Source: Actinoplanes aureus
Lineage (GTDB): Bacteria; Actinomycetota; Actinomycetes; Mycobacteriales; Micromonosporaceae
Assembly (NCBI RefSeq): GCF_015704865.1
Contig: NZ_JADQTO010000023.1
Location: 112,553-176,552, forward strand
Reading direction: 5' to 3'
DNA: 64,000 nt
Shown: in pieces, positions 41,321-50,389 of the stretch
Layout: each line of letters opens with the position of its first letter
How positions within the stretch are numbered: position 1 is the stretch's first letter
Position numbers and translations under genes: made by a program
Notes under the pieces: generated by a model
Told to the model about the DNA's origin: nothing
Database searches by the model: none
What the model saw: the letters and a program-made list of their open reading frames with translations, nothing else

Positions 41321-43933
41321 GTGTCGGGACGGAGCGAGCTACCTAGCGGTCTGGTGACCTTTGTGTTCACCGACATTGAGGGCTCGACACGACTGGCCCG
41401 GATGCTCGGTGAGGCGTACCGGGAGGTTCTCGGTGCGCATCGTTCGGTGCTACGCGCTGTGCTCAGAGCCTTCGATGGTGTTGAGCTACTAACTGAGGGT
41501 GACTCTTTTTTCGTGGCGTTCGCCAATGCCGACGCGGCGTTGGCGGCATGTGTCGAGGCGCAGCGGAGACTGTCCGCCCATGACTGGCCGCGGCGGGACG
41601 CGGTGCCGCGAGTCCGGATGGGGCTGCACACCGGAGAGGCCACTCCGGTCGGCCGGGAATACGCGAGCGCCGAGGTGCACCGCGCCGCCCGGGTGTCCGC
41701 TGCCGCGCACGGCGGTCAGGTCCTCTGCTCCGAGGCGACCGCGCTGGCCGTGACCGCCACGTATGCCACCACCGGCGGCGGTCCGGCGGCAACCACCCTG
41801 GCCGCTGTCGACCTGCTTGACCTGGGCGCGTACCGGCTCCGGGGTTTCGACGACGACGAGCGGATCTTCCAGGTGGTCGCGCCCGGCCTGGAGCGGGACT
41901 TCCCGCGGCCGCGTACCGCCGAGGCGCCACGGCACAACCTGCCCGCCGAGCACAGTGTTTTCGTCGGGCGGCGTGCGGAGTCGGCCGAGCTGGCTGAGCT
42001 GATCAGCCACAACCGGCTGGTCTCGGTGGTGGGACCGGGCGGTTCCGGCAAGACGAGGCTCACCCTGGCCGTGGCGGAACGGCTGCTTCCGGCGTACCCC
42101 GACGGGGTTTGGACGATCGATGCGGCGACCGCGGCGAACGGCTTGCCCAGCGCCTTGGCCGCGGCCCTCGGCCTGCGGCCCGAACCGGGCCGTCCGGTGA
42201 TCGAGACCGTGGTCGAGCAATGCGCCGAGCGGCGCATGCTGGTGTTGCTCCAGACCTGTGACGCGGCGCCGGTGCTGACCGCCACCCTGGCGCATCGCCT
42301 GCTCAGCCGGTGCCGCCGGCTGGACGTGGTGGCCACCGGCCGGGCGCCGCTGGGGCTGGGCGGGGAGACCGTCTGGCGGATTCCGCCGCTGGTGCCGGCG
42401 GACGCCTTCGCCATGCTGCGTGATCGGGCCGCGGCGGCGCAGGGCGGCCGCGTCGGCGACGGGGAGGCGCAGCTGGCCGGGCTCGCGGCCCGCCTGGAGG
42501 GATCGCCGCTGGCGATCGAGCTGGCCGCGGCGCGCCTGCGCCTGCTGCCCGCGGAACAGCTGGCCCGGCGTCTGGACGATCCGTTGCGCGCGCTGGACAA
42601 CGATTCCGCGGGTGAGGGGCGGCACGCCAGCCTGGCGAATAATCTCGCCTGGTCCTACCGGACCCTGGGCAGCCCGGCCGCCGGCCTGCTGCGCCGGATG
42701 GCCGTCTTCGCCGGCCCGGTGGATCTGGCGACGGTCGAGGGGTGCGGCGCCGGCGCGCTCAGCGCGCTCTCCGAGCTCGCCGACAAATCCCTGGTCGAGG
42801 TGGTGCCGGGGCCGCGCTACCGGCTTTCCGACCAGGTACGGGCGTACGCGCTGCGCCAGCTCGCCGCCGCCGGTGACGAGCCGGCCGTCCGCGACCGGCA
42901 CCTCGGCTGGGCTATCCAGATCCTCGACGGCGTCACGGTGGACACCGATGGCCAGGTGCGCACGGTGTCCCTGACCGAGCTGGGACCGTACGTGCCGGAG
43001 TGGCAGATCGCCCTGCGCTGGGCCGCGACCTGCGGTGACGTGCGGGCCGGACTGCGGCTCGCCGAGACGCTGGACCCGTGGTGGCGGGAGCACGGCGGCG
43101 CCCAGGAGGGGCGCGAGCTGCTCTCCCTCCTCTACCAGGGTGTCTCCGGTGACGAGGTCACGCCGGCCGAGCTGGCGGGGGCTCACCTGGTGCACGCCGG
43201 CCTGTCCGACGACCGCTCCGAGCGGGAGCGTCACCTGATCCGGGCGGAGGAGGCGGCGCGCCAGTCCGGCGATCCGGCGCTGCTGATCCGGGTGCTCGCC
43301 GCACGGGTGCAGCCGGACGGCACCTGCGACCCGTCGGAACAGGCCTGCCGTTCGGTGATCGCCGAGGCGGAGCGGTCCGGTGTGGCGGCCGCCGCGCTGC
43401 CGGCCGTGCTGACCCTGGCCGAGCTGCTCTGGCGGCGGAACGCCCTGGTCGAGGCCGCCGAACTGCTCGGTGCCGCCCGCCAGCTGGAGGCCGTCCATCC
43501 GGAGGATCGTGGCCGGCGGGCGGTCGACTGGCTTCTCGGCATGGTCGCGTTGCGCCGCGGCGACCTGGTCGCGGCCCACGATCACCTGGTGGTGGCGCTG
43601 CGTTCCCGCCTGCGGCACGGGTTCCGGGGCGCTGCGGCGGACGCGGTCGCCGCGATCGCGGTGCGGTGCGTGTTCGGCGGGGACCCGGCGACCGCGGCGG
43701 TGCTCTTCGGCGGTGCGGAGACGGCGCGTGGCGCCCGGCGGACGGAGTCGTTCGGTGCGTTCTGGTCGGCTCAGCAGGCAGCCCTGCGGACCGCGCTCGG
43801 TGATGCGGCGTTCGATGCGGCGTACGCCGACGGTGCCGCTCTGGGCTTCGATCAGGTGGTCGCCATGGCGCTGGCCGTGGAGCACCCGGACCTGGAGGAC
43901 GGCGCGACCAGGTTTGCTCAGATCGTCCGTTAG
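41321..43933 (+). CDS. Nucleotidyl cyclase-like domain fused to a degenerate STAND ATPase
   Basis: 870 residues. A class III cyclase domain comes first (about 1-180: VTFVFTDIEGSTRLARML and TEGDSFFVAF supply the metal-binding Asp residues; VHRAARVSAAAHGGQVL has His in place of the usual Asn). An AfsR/LuxR-type NTPase follows (about 205-480) with Walker A VVGPGGSGKTRL, but the Walker B region LVLDNCEH reads LVLLQTCDAAP. TPR-like helices (about 560-870) end the protein; no C-terminal LuxR HTH is present. GTG 41321 follows GGAGG. It is probably a signalling scaffold; cyclase activity is uncertain. Confidence 0.83.
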   Translation: MSGRSELPSGLVTFVFTDIEGSTRLARMLGEAYREVLGAHRSVLRAVLRAFDGVELLTEGDSFFVAFANADAALAACVEAQRRLSAHDWPRRDAVPRVRMGLHTGEATPVGREYASAEVHRAARVSAAAHGGQVLCSEATALAVTATYATTGGGPAATTLAAVDLLDLGAYRLRGFDDDERIFQVVAPGLERDFPRPRTAEAPRHNLPAEHSVFVGRRAESAELAELISHNRLVSVVGPGGSGKTRLTLAVAERLLPAYPDGVWTIDAATAANGLPSALAAALGLRPEPGRPVIETVVEQCAERRMLVLLQTCDAAPVLTATLAHRLLSRCRRLDVVATGRAPLGLGGETVWRIPPLVPADAFAMLRDRAAAAQGGRVGDGEAQLAGLAARLEGSPLAIELAAARLRLLPAEQLARRLDDPLRALDNDSAGEGRHASLANNLAWSYRTLGSPAAGLLRRMAVFAGPVDLATVEGCGAGALSALSELADKSLVEVVPGPRYRLSDQVRAYALRQLAAAGDEPAVRDRHLGWAIQILDGVTVDTDGQVRTVSLTELGPYVPEWQIALRWAATCGDVRAGLRLAETLDPWWREHGGAQEGRELLSLLYQGVSGDEVTPAELAGAHLVHAGLSDDRSERERHLIRAEEAARQSGDPALLIRVLAARVQPDGTCDPSEQACRSVIAEAERSGVAAAALPAVLTLAELLWRRNALVEAAELLGAARQLEAVHPEDRGRRAVDWLLGMVALRRGDLVAAHDHLVVALRSRLRHGFRGAAADAVAAIAVRCVFGGDPATAAVLFGGAETARGARRTESFGAFWSAQQAALRTALGDAAFDAAYADGAALGFDQVVAMALAVEHPDLEDGATRFAQIVR

Positions 43934-44388
43934 GCGTCGCCGAGCAGTACGGTGGCCTGGTAGTAACCCCAGGCCACCGTGTTGCAGACCGGCTGCACCA
44001 GCTTCTCGTGCTCGTCGCACGTCCGCTGCAGATCAGCCCGGAAGGTCTCGTCGAGCCGCCGCTTGTGTGCCTCGAAGGTGCCCGCCGCCCGATAGTTCCG
44101 GTAGCCGAAGTCGTGATGCCAGCAGGCGTTCTCGAACCGGAAGCCGAACGGCCGCTCCGGACCGTGCGAGCAGTAGTCGGTCGACCAGTCGAAGTCGTAC
44201 GCCGCCCACTGCTCGCGGTCGAGCCGCGCCGCGTTCCACTCGGCCGTGCTGGCCGCGGTGGGTTGGGTCCATCGGGCCAGCAGGGTCCCCTTGTCGACGA
44301 CCGCCCCCCGCGCCGGCCCGGCCGGCAGTATCGTCGTGGCCGCCAGCAGGACGCCCGCGGCGGCGCGGCAGATCGCAGGGCGAATCAT
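43930..44388 (-). CDS. Secreted prokaryotic phospholipase A2
   Basis: 152 residues with a signal peptide (hydrophobic 8-22, Ala-rich cleavage near 29). The PLA2 core is clear: YCSHGPERPFGFRFENACWH followed by HDFGYRNY holds the catalytic His-Asp pair and the paired cysteines known from the Streptomyces violaceoruber enzyme; a second Asp lies in LDETFRADLQ. It hydrolyses the sn-2 ester of phospholipids outside the cell. ATG 44388 follows GGAGGAGG. Its stop overlaps the stop of the convergent cyclase/ATPase gene. Confidence 0.88.
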   Translation of the reverse strand: MIRPAICRAAAGVLLAATTILPAGPARGAVVDKGTLLARWTQPTAASTAEWNAARLDREQWAAYDFDWSTDYCSHGPERPFGFRFENACWHHDFGYRNYRAAGTFEAHKRRLDETFRADLQRTCDEHEKLVQPVCNTVAWGYYQATVLLGDA

Positions 44389-44450
44389 CGTGCCTCCTCC
44401 AGGTGCGACCTTCAGCTTGACCGTTAGGGTGTGTCCGTGCAGGCGGTTCC

Positions 44451-45467
44451 ATGATTCATCTACCGCTGGTCCGACAGGGGCCGCTGCGGGCGCTCGGCGT
44501 CCGGCTCGTGATGGCGTGCACCCTGGTGCTCGTCGCCGTGGCCGTGATCTATACGGACCGGGACGGTTACCGGGACGTCAACGAGGACGGCCTGACCCTC
44601 CTCGACTGCTTCTACTACGCCGTCGTCTCGCTCTCCACCACGGGCTACGGCGACATCACCCCGGCGACCCAGAGCGCGCGACTGGTGAACGTCCTGTTCA
44701 TCACCCCGGCCCGGGTGCTCTTCCTGATCATCCTGGTCGGCACCACACTGGAGGTGCTGACCGACCAGTACCGGAAGGGCCTGCGGGTCAGCCGGTGGAG
44801 GCAGAAGTTGAAGGATCACGTGATCATCTGCGGCTACGGCACGAAGGGCCGGGCCGCGGTCGCCGCGTTGCTGGAAACCGGGTACGACAAGTCCCGCATC
44901 GTCATCGTGGAGAACCGGGAGGCCGGGGTCCGCCAGGCGACGGCCAGCGGGTTGGTCGTGATCGAGGGCGATGCCACCCGGTCCGCGGTGCTCAACGAGG
45001 CCGATGTGAAGAACTGCAAGTCGGTCATCATCGCCACCGACCGGGACGAGGCCTCGGTCCTGATCACGCTCACCGTGCGCCAGCTGACCGCCGGACAGGT
45101 CCGGATCATCGCGGCGGTACGTGAGCAGGAGAACGCCGCCCTGCTGAAACAGAGCGGTGCGCACCACGTGATCGTCTCGTCCTCCACCGCCGGTCGCCTG
45201 CTGGGCCTGACCACGACCGCCCCGCCGCTGATCGACGTGGTGGAGGATCTGCTCACTCCCGGCCAGGGCATGGCGCTGGCGATGCGCTCGGCCGAGCGGG
45301 CCGAGGTGGGCCGCAACCCGCGCGAGCTATCGGCGCTGGTGGTGGCGTTGATCCGCCGGGGCAAGGTGCTTCCGCTCGGCGGTGAGCAGACGGTCAACAT
45401 CGAGACCGGCGACCTGCTCGTCTACATCCGCGACGACGAGAGCGCGCACAACGGCGTCGCGGTCTAG
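44451..45467 (+). CDS. Potassium channel with TrkA-N (RCK) domain
   Basis: 338 residues: two membrane helices flanking the selectivity filter SLSTTGYGDITPAT (about residues 62-75), then a cytoplasmic RCK/TrkA-N Rossmann domain (HVIICGYGTKGRAAVAALLE, with acidic ligand contact IVIVENRE) and a TrkA-C-like end. It forms a ligand-gated K+ channel of the MthK/Kch type. A short leader follows a TAGGGT element at 44424-44429. Its stop shares CTAG with the convergent methyltransferase gene. Confidence 0.92.
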   Translation: MIHLPLVRQGPLRALGVRLVMACTLVLVAVAVIYTDRDGYRDVNEDGLTLLDCFYYAVVSLSTTGYGDITPATQSARLVNVLFITPARVLFLIILVGTTLEVLTDQYRKGLRVSRWRQKLKDHVIICGYGTKGRAAVAALLETGYDKSRIVIVENREAGVRQATASGLVVIEGDATRSAVLNEADVKNCKSVIIATDRDEASVLITLTVRQLTAGQVRIIAAVREQENAALLKQSGAHHVIVSSSTAGRLLGLTTTAPPLIDVVEDLLTPGQGMALAMRSAERAEVGRNPRELSALVVALIRRGKVLPLGGEQTVNIETGDLLVYIRDDESAHNGVAV

Positions 45468-46282
45468 GGTTTGCGGCCGACTCCGGCGAACTCGGAGACC
45501 TTGTCGGTGATGCCCGGGTGCGCCGGGTCGGGTCGCCACGCCGAGCACGTCACGACGCCCGGATCGAGCAGGTCCAGGCCGGTGAAGAAGGCGGCGATCT
45601 GGTCGCGGCTGCGGGCGCAGATCGGTGCGGCGCCGCTCTCGTTCCACTGCTTCATCGACTGCTCGACCGCCGCGCCGTTGACCTCCTTGGTCGGGTGCGA
45701 GATCACCAGATAGCTGCCGGACGGCACCGCGTCGACGAGTTCCCGGACCACCCGGGACGCCTCGGCGTCGTCGACCACGAAGGGCACGATCCCGAGCAGC
45801 ATGATCGCGGTCGGCTGGTCGAAGTCGAGGGTGTCCCGGGCCAGCTCGAGGATCAGACCGGTGTTCCGGATGTCCGCGTCGATGTAGTCGGTGGCGCCCT
45901 CGGGTGTGCTGTTCAGCAGGGCACGGGCGTGTGTCAGCACCATCGGGTCGTTGTCCACGTAGACGATGCGGCTGTCCGCCGCGACGCGCTGCGCCACCTC
46001 GTGGGTGTTGTCCGCGGTGGGCAGGCCGGTGCCGATGTCCAGGAACTGCCGGATCCCGGCGTCGCCGGCCAGATGCCGCACGGCCCGGCCGAGGAACTCC
46101 CGGTTCGCTCGGGCGGACTGGACCAGCTCCGGCATCAGGGCCAGCGCGTACTGCGCGGCCTCACGGTCGGCGGCGAAGTTGTCCTTGCCGCCGAGCAGGT
46201 AATTCCACAGCCGCGCGGAGTGCGCCACCTCGGTGTTGAGCGAGGCGTGCACCTCCGGATCGAGCTCGTGCGCATCCGTCAC
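45464..46282 (-). CDS. DUF574-family SAM-dependent methyltransferase
   Basis: 272 residues of the actinobacterial SAM methyltransferase family PF04672: RLWNYLLGGKDNFAADREAA at the N-terminus and the SAM-binding segment FLDIGTGLPTADNTHEVAQR, then IVYVDNDPMVLTHARALL. These proteins are numerous in actinomycetes and their substrates are mostly unknown. GTG 46282 has TAATGT 7 bases upstream, supporting a leaderless start. Confidence 0.87.
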   Translation of the reverse strand: MTDAHELDPEVHASLNTEVAHSARLWNYLLGGKDNFAADREAAQYALALMPELVQSARANREFLGRAVRHLAGDAGIRQFLDIGTGLPTADNTHEVAQRVAADSRIVYVDNDPMVLTHARALLNSTPEGATDYIDADIRNTGLILELARDTLDFDQPTAIMLLGIVPFVVDDAEASRVVRELVDAVPSGSYLVISHPTKEVNGAAVEQSMKQWNESGAAPICARSRDQIAAFFTGLDLLDPGVVTCSAWRPDPAHPGITDKVSEFAGVGRKP

Positions 46283-46308
46283 AGACCGAACATTATCGAT
46301 CCGGATCC

Positions 46309-46333
46309 GGGAGGGGAAGGCGTTCCCCCTCCC
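46309..46333 (-). terminator. Terminator after korB
   Basis: GGGAGGGGAA (46309-46318) and TTCCCCCTCCC (46323-46333) pair with one bulged base and a 4-base loop, 16 bases past the korB stop. Confidence 0.8.
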
Positions 46334-46348
46334 AGTGCGATGACCGGA

Positions 46349-47368
46349 CTAGAGGATGGTCCAGGTGTCGCCGGCGTTCAGCAGGTCGCTGAGCATTTCT
46401 TCTGGGGTGCCGGTGGCCTGGGCTTTTGCGTCGTGTACCTGTTTGCGGACGATTTCGTCGTAGGAGGGGCGTTGGACGTTGCGGAATACCCCGATCGGGG
46501 TGGTGGTCAGGTCGGAGCCGGAGAGCCGGGACAGGGCGAAGGCGTAGGCGGGGTCGTCGACGGTGGCGTCGTGCACCATCGGGGTGCCGCCTTGCTGGAC
46601 TTTGAGTCCGAAGCTGCCTTCGGGGTGTACGACGGAGTAGCGGCCGTCGGTGCCGAAGGTGATGGGTTGGCCTTGTTCCAGGCGGATCAGGTGTTCGTCG
46701 CGGGTTGCCGGGTCTTTGATCAGTTCGAAGGCGCCGTCGTTGAAGATGTTGCAGTTCTGGTAGATCTCCACGAACGCCGACCCCTCATGGGTGGCGGCGG
46801 CGCGCAGCACGGATTGCAGGTGTTTGGCGTCGGAGTCGATGGTGCGGGCCACGAAGGTGGCTTCGGCGCCGAGGGCGAGTGAGAGCGGGTTGAACGGGGA
46901 GTCCGCCGACCCGGCCGGCGTCGACTTGGTGATCTTTCCGATTTCGGAGGTGGGTGAGTACTGGCCTTTGGTGAGTCCGTAGATCCGGTTGTTGAACAGC
47001 AGGATTTTCAGGTTCACGTTGCGGCGCAGCGCGTGGATCAGGTGGTTCCCGCCGATCGACAGGGCGTCCCCGTCGCCGGTGACCACCCACACGCTCAGAT
47101 CCGGGCGGGATGCGGACAGGCCGGTGGCGATCGCTGGGGCCCGGCCGTGGATGGAGTGCATCCCGTAGGTGTTCATGTAATACGGGAACCGCGATGAGCA
47201 GCCGATCCCGGAGACGAACACGATGTTGTGCCGGGGGATGCCGAGTTCCGGCATGAACCGTTGCATCGCGGCCAGGATCGAGTAGTCGCCGCAGCCCGGG
47301 CACCAGCGGACTTCCTGGTCGGATTTGAAGTCCTTGGCCGTCAACGTGACAGCGACCGGGTTAGCCAT
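46349..47368 (-). CDS. korB: 2-oxoacid:ferredoxin oxidoreductase beta subunit
   Basis: TPP- and iron-sulfur-binding subunit that, with KorA, converts 2-oxoglutarate (or a related 2-oxoacid) plus CoA to acyl-CoA and CO2 with reduction of ferredoxin. 339 residues: cluster ligands WCPGCGDY (C23, C26) and GIGCSSRFPYY, and the TPP motif VVTGDGDALSIGGNHLIHAL ... NNRIYGLTKGQYSPTS. ATG 47368 lies within the last codons of korA (8-base overlap). In M. tuberculosis KorAB supports growth without the usual oxoglutarate dehydrogenase. Confidence 0.93.
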   Translation of the reverse strand: MANPVAVTLTAKDFKSDQEVRWCPGCGDYSILAAMQRFMPELGIPRHNIVFVSGIGCSSRFPYYMNTYGMHSIHGRAPAIATGLSASRPDLSVWVVTGDGDALSIGGNHLIHALRRNVNLKILLFNNRIYGLTKGQYSPTSEIGKITKSTPAGSADSPFNPLSLALGAEATFVARTIDSDAKHLQSVLRAAATHEGSAFVEIYQNCNIFNDGAFELIKDPATRDEHLIRLEQGQPITFGTDGRYSVVHPEGSFGLKVQQGGTPMVHDATVDDPAYAFALSRLSGSDLTTTPIGVFRNVQRPSYDEIVRKQVHDAKAQATGTPEEMLSDLLNAGDTWTIL

Positions 47369-49214
47369 TCTTGACCACGTCCTCGAGCATGTTCTCCAAC
47401 GTCGCGGCGGTGAACGGCAGACCACTGACCTGGTTGAACGCCACCGCGTCGATCAAATACTTCGCCCGGATCAGCTGGGCCAGCTGACCCAGGTTCATCT
47501 CCGGGATCACCACCTTGTCGTAGCCGGCCACCACCTCACCCAGATTCGCCGGCAGCGGCGCCAGGTGCCGCAGGTGGGCCTGGGCGATCGGGAGGCCGCG
47601 CTGACGCAGCGCCCGGCACGCCGCCCCGATCGGCCCATACGTGGACCCCCAGCCCAACACCAGGACGCGGGCGTTCTCCTCCGGGTCCTCCACGTCCACG
47701 TCCGGCACCGCGATCGCGTCGATGCGCTGCTGGCGGGTGCGGACCATGAACTCGTGGTTGGCCGGGTCGTAGGAGATGTCACCGGTCTTGTCGGCCTTCT
47801 CCAACCCGCCGATCCGGTGTTCCAGCCCCGGCGTGCCGGGCACCGCCCACGGCCGGGCCATCGTCTGCGGATCCCGCAGATACGGCAGGAACCGGCCATC
47901 CGCGGTGTTCGCCTCGGTCGTAAACGGCACGTGCAGGTCCGGGAGTTCATCCACCGACGGCAGCAGCCACGGCTCGGAGCCGTTGGCCACATAGTTGTCC
48001 GACAACAGGATCACCGGGGTGCGGTAGGTCACCGCGATCCGGGCCGCCTCGATCGCGGCGTGGAAACAGTCCGACGGTGATTTCGGGGCGATCACCGCCA
48101 GCGGTGCCTCGCCGTGGCGGCCGAACAGGGCCATGTTCAGATCGGCCTGCTCGGTCTTGGTCGGCATCCCGGTCGACGGGCCGGCCCGCTGCACATCCAC
48201 GATCACCAACGGCAACTCCAACGCGATCGCCAGGGAGATCGTCTCGCCCTTGAGCGCCACCCCCGGCCCCGACGTCGTCGTCACCCCCAACGCCCCGCCG
48301 TAAGCCGCGCCGAGGGCGGCGCCGATCGCCGCGATCTCGTCCTCGGCCTGCATCGTGGTCACACCGAACCGCTTGTGCTTCGACAACTCGTGCAGGATGT
48401 CCGATGCCGGGGTGATCGGATACGCACCCAAAAACACCGGCAGCTTGGAACGGACGCCGGCGGCGACCAGACCCAGCGACAGGGCCTGGTTACCGGTGAT
48501 GTTGCGGTAGGTGCCCGGCCGCATCTTCGCCGGCTTCACCTCATACCGCACCGTGAACGCCTCGGTGGTCTCACCGTAGTTCCAGCCGGCCTGGAACGCG
48601 GCCTTGTTCGCCGCCACCAACTCCGGCCGCTTGGCGAACTTACGCTCCAGGAACCGCAGCGTGGACTGGAACGGCCGGGAATACATCCACGACAGCAGAC
48701 CGAGCGCGAACATGTTCTTGGCCCGCTCGGCGTCCTTCTTCGACACCCCCGCATCAGCCAGCGCACCCACCGTCATCGAGGTCAACGCCACCGGATGCAC
48801 CGCATACTCACGCAGGGAGTCGTCGTCGAGGGGACTGGTCGCATATCCGACCTTCGCCAGATTCCGTTTAGTGAACTCGTCGGTGTTCACGATGATGTCC
48901 GCACCCGCCGGCAACTCCGGCAGGTTCGCCTTCAACGCGGCCGGGTTCATCGCCACCAGCACGTTCGGCGCATCACCCGGAGTCAAAATGTCATAGTCAG
49001 CGAAATGCACCTGAAAACTGGACACACCCGGCAGCGTCCCGGCAGGTGCACGGATCTCCGCAGGAAAATTCGGCAGAGTCGAGATGTCGTTGCCAAGCTG
49101 AGCGGTCTCCGAGGTGAACCGGTCACCAGTCAACTGCATACCATCACCGGAATCCCCGGCGAATCTGATGACAACCCGGTCCAGCTGCTCGACCCGCTTC
49201 GCGGGAGCGGCCAC
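47361..49214 (-). CDS. korA: 2-oxoacid:ferredoxin oxidoreductase alpha subunit (gamma-alpha fusion)
   Basis: 617 residues. The N-terminal 190 form the gamma domain (IRFAGDSGDGMQLTGDRFTS, with the CoA/redox pocket), fused to the alpha subunit (GNQALSLGLVAAGVRSKLPV, YPITPASDILHELSKH, TMQAEDEIAAIGAALGAAYG, TTSGPGVALKGE, then VQRAGPSTGMPTKTEQADL). This gamma-alpha arrangement is the actinobacterial KorA. GTG 49214 is preferred because GGAGG lies 6-7 bases upstream; TTG 49220 is too close to it. korB is cotranslated. Confidence 0.93.
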   Translation of the reverse strand: MAAPAKRVEQLDRVVIRFAGDSGDGMQLTGDRFTSETAQLGNDISTLPNFPAEIRAPAGTLPGVSSFQVHFADYDILTPGDAPNVLVAMNPAALKANLPELPAGADIIVNTDEFTKRNLAKVGYATSPLDDDSLREYAVHPVALTSMTVGALADAGVSKKDAERAKNMFALGLLSWMYSRPFQSTLRFLERKFAKRPELVAANKAAFQAGWNYGETTEAFTVRYEVKPAKMRPGTYRNITGNQALSLGLVAAGVRSKLPVFLGAYPITPASDILHELSKHKRFGVTTMQAEDEIAAIGAALGAAYGGALGVTTTSGPGVALKGETISLAIALELPLVIVDVQRAGPSTGMPTKTEQADLNMALFGRHGEAPLAVIAPKSPSDCFHAAIEAARIAVTYRTPVILLSDNYVANGSEPWLLPSVDELPDLHVPFTTEANTADGRFLPYLRDPQTMARPWAVPGTPGLEHRIGGLEKADKTGDISYDPANHEFMVRTRQQRIDAIAVPDVDVEDPEENARVLVLGWGSTYGPIGAACRALRQRGLPIAQAHLRHLAPLPANLGEVVAGYDKVVIPEMNLGQLAQLIRAKYLIDAVAFNQVSGLPFTAATLENMLEDVVKNG

Positions 49215-49418
49215 GTTCAACCTCCAAAGAGCGCGGTCCGGCGGCTGAGGTTCGTCGATGAGCCGGCCCGCAATTCGTCACTTCCACACTACGTCGCCGC
49301 TCCTTACGAGGCGGCCGCCGACCGCTGACCACAGTAGCGACGCGGGGAAAGAACCAGCCACCGAAGTCCACCATGCGGCACGCGGAAAGCGGGTCGCCGT
49401 CCGTTAGGCTCCCCGATC

Positions 49419-49796
49419 GTGGACGGATATCTCGGTTCGTACGCCACCCTGGGTCTTGTGCTCGCCGCCGGGGTGCTGCTGTTCGTGGCGGCGTTCGGGG
49501 CGAACCGGCTGTTGCGCCCGGCGAACCCGGCGGAGCCGCTGGGCAAGCGGATCTCGTACGAGAGCGGCGTCGACCCGGTCGGCGGCGACTGGGCCCAAGC
49601 GCAGATCCGGTACTACGTCTACGCGTACCTCTATGTGCTTTTCGCGGTGGAAGCCGTATTTCTCTTCCCGTGGGCGCTGATCTTCGATCGGCCGGGCTTC
49701 GGCGGGCTCGCGATCGCTGAGATGGGTGTCTTCGTCGGGGTGCTCGCGCTCGGGATCGTGTACGCCTGGCGCAAACGCATCCTGACCTGGACCTGA
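49419..49796 (+). CDS. nuoA: NADH-quinone oxidoreductase subunit A (isolated copy)
   Basis: 125 residues with three membrane helices and the family core KRISYESGVDPVGGDWAQAQ, then RYYVYAYLYVLFAVEAVFLF with the conserved Glu in the second helix. Complex I genes normally form a nuoA-N operon, yet no other nuo gene is in this window. In Streptomyces a partial second nuo cluster lies near korAB, so this may be a remnant of that locus. GTG 49419 has TAGGCT 8 bases upstream (leaderless). Confidence 0.88.
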   Translation: MDGYLGSYATLGLVLAAGVLLFVAAFGANRLLRPANPAEPLGKRISYESGVDPVGGDWAQAQIRYYVYAYLYVLFAVEAVFLFPWALIFDRPGFGGLAIAEMGVFVGVLALGIVYAWRKRILTWT

Positions 49797-49876
49797 CGGC
49801 AATCCGTACGGCTGAGGTCGTCACCGACCGGGTGGCGGGCTCGCCACCGGAAAGCCGACATGTCAACATCGTGCGC

Positions 49877-50389
49877 ATGGGTCAGCTTCTGCTCTTCATT
49901 GTCGTGGCGCTCGTCGTCGCGACGATCGTCTTCGGCGTGACTGTCCTGCTGAGCGGAGGCGACTCCGGACTGACCCCGGTGGAGCCCGACGGCCGGGCGG
50001 TTCCACTGCCCAGCGATCGGCCACTCGGCGAGTCCGACATCTCCGAGACCAGGTTCGACACCACCTGGCGGGGCTATCGGATGGCGCAGGTGGATCAGGC
50101 GTTGCAGCGCGCGGCGTACGACATTGGCTACAAGGGCGAGCTGATCGGCGTGCTCGAGGCCGAGGTGGCCGCGCTGCGTGAGGGCCGGCTGGAGGACGCC
50201 GACGCACTGCGCCGGGCGCGTGAGGTCGCCGCGGCACCGCCCGGAGCCGCCGCGCCGCCGCCCACCGAGCCGGCCGAGGCCGTGCCGGCGGAAAACGTGC
50301 TGGAGCAGGTGGCCGACGTGCCGCCGCAGGCCGGTCCGCCGGGTTCGGCGGCACCGGCCGTCGACGGGGAGTCGGCGGAACGCCGATGA
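49877..50389 (+). CDS. Membrane-anchored DivIVA-domain-like protein
   Basis: 170 residues: one N-terminal membrane helix (about 3-24), a short DivIVA N-terminal motif (ESDISETRFDTTWRGYRMAQ, then VDQALQRAAYDIGYK) that can bind curved membrane or partner proteins, and an Ala/Pro-rich tail. It probably helps place wall-growth or division factors. ATG 49877 is used; GTG 49871 is possible. It leads a tightly packed operon (ATGA overlaps) with SRPBCC and tag; Rv1209-Rv1210 of M. tuberculosis, from memory, show a similar DivIVA-tag pairing. Confidence 0.78.
   Translation: MGQLLLFIVVALVVATIVFGVTVLLSGGDSGLTPVEPDGRAVPLPSDRPLGESDISETRFDTTWRGYRMAQVDQALQRAAYDIGYKGELIGVLEAEVAALREGRLEDADALRRAREVAAAPPGAAAPPPTEPAEAVPAENVLEQVADVPPQAGPPGSAAPAVDGESAERR

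Noticed and set aside
41489..44020. 843-codon open frame opposite the cyclase/ATPase gene
   Set aside because: It is rich in Arg, Gln, Gly and His with no motif, as expected for the antisense of a high-GC gene. The sense strand has clear cyclase and P-loop motifs.
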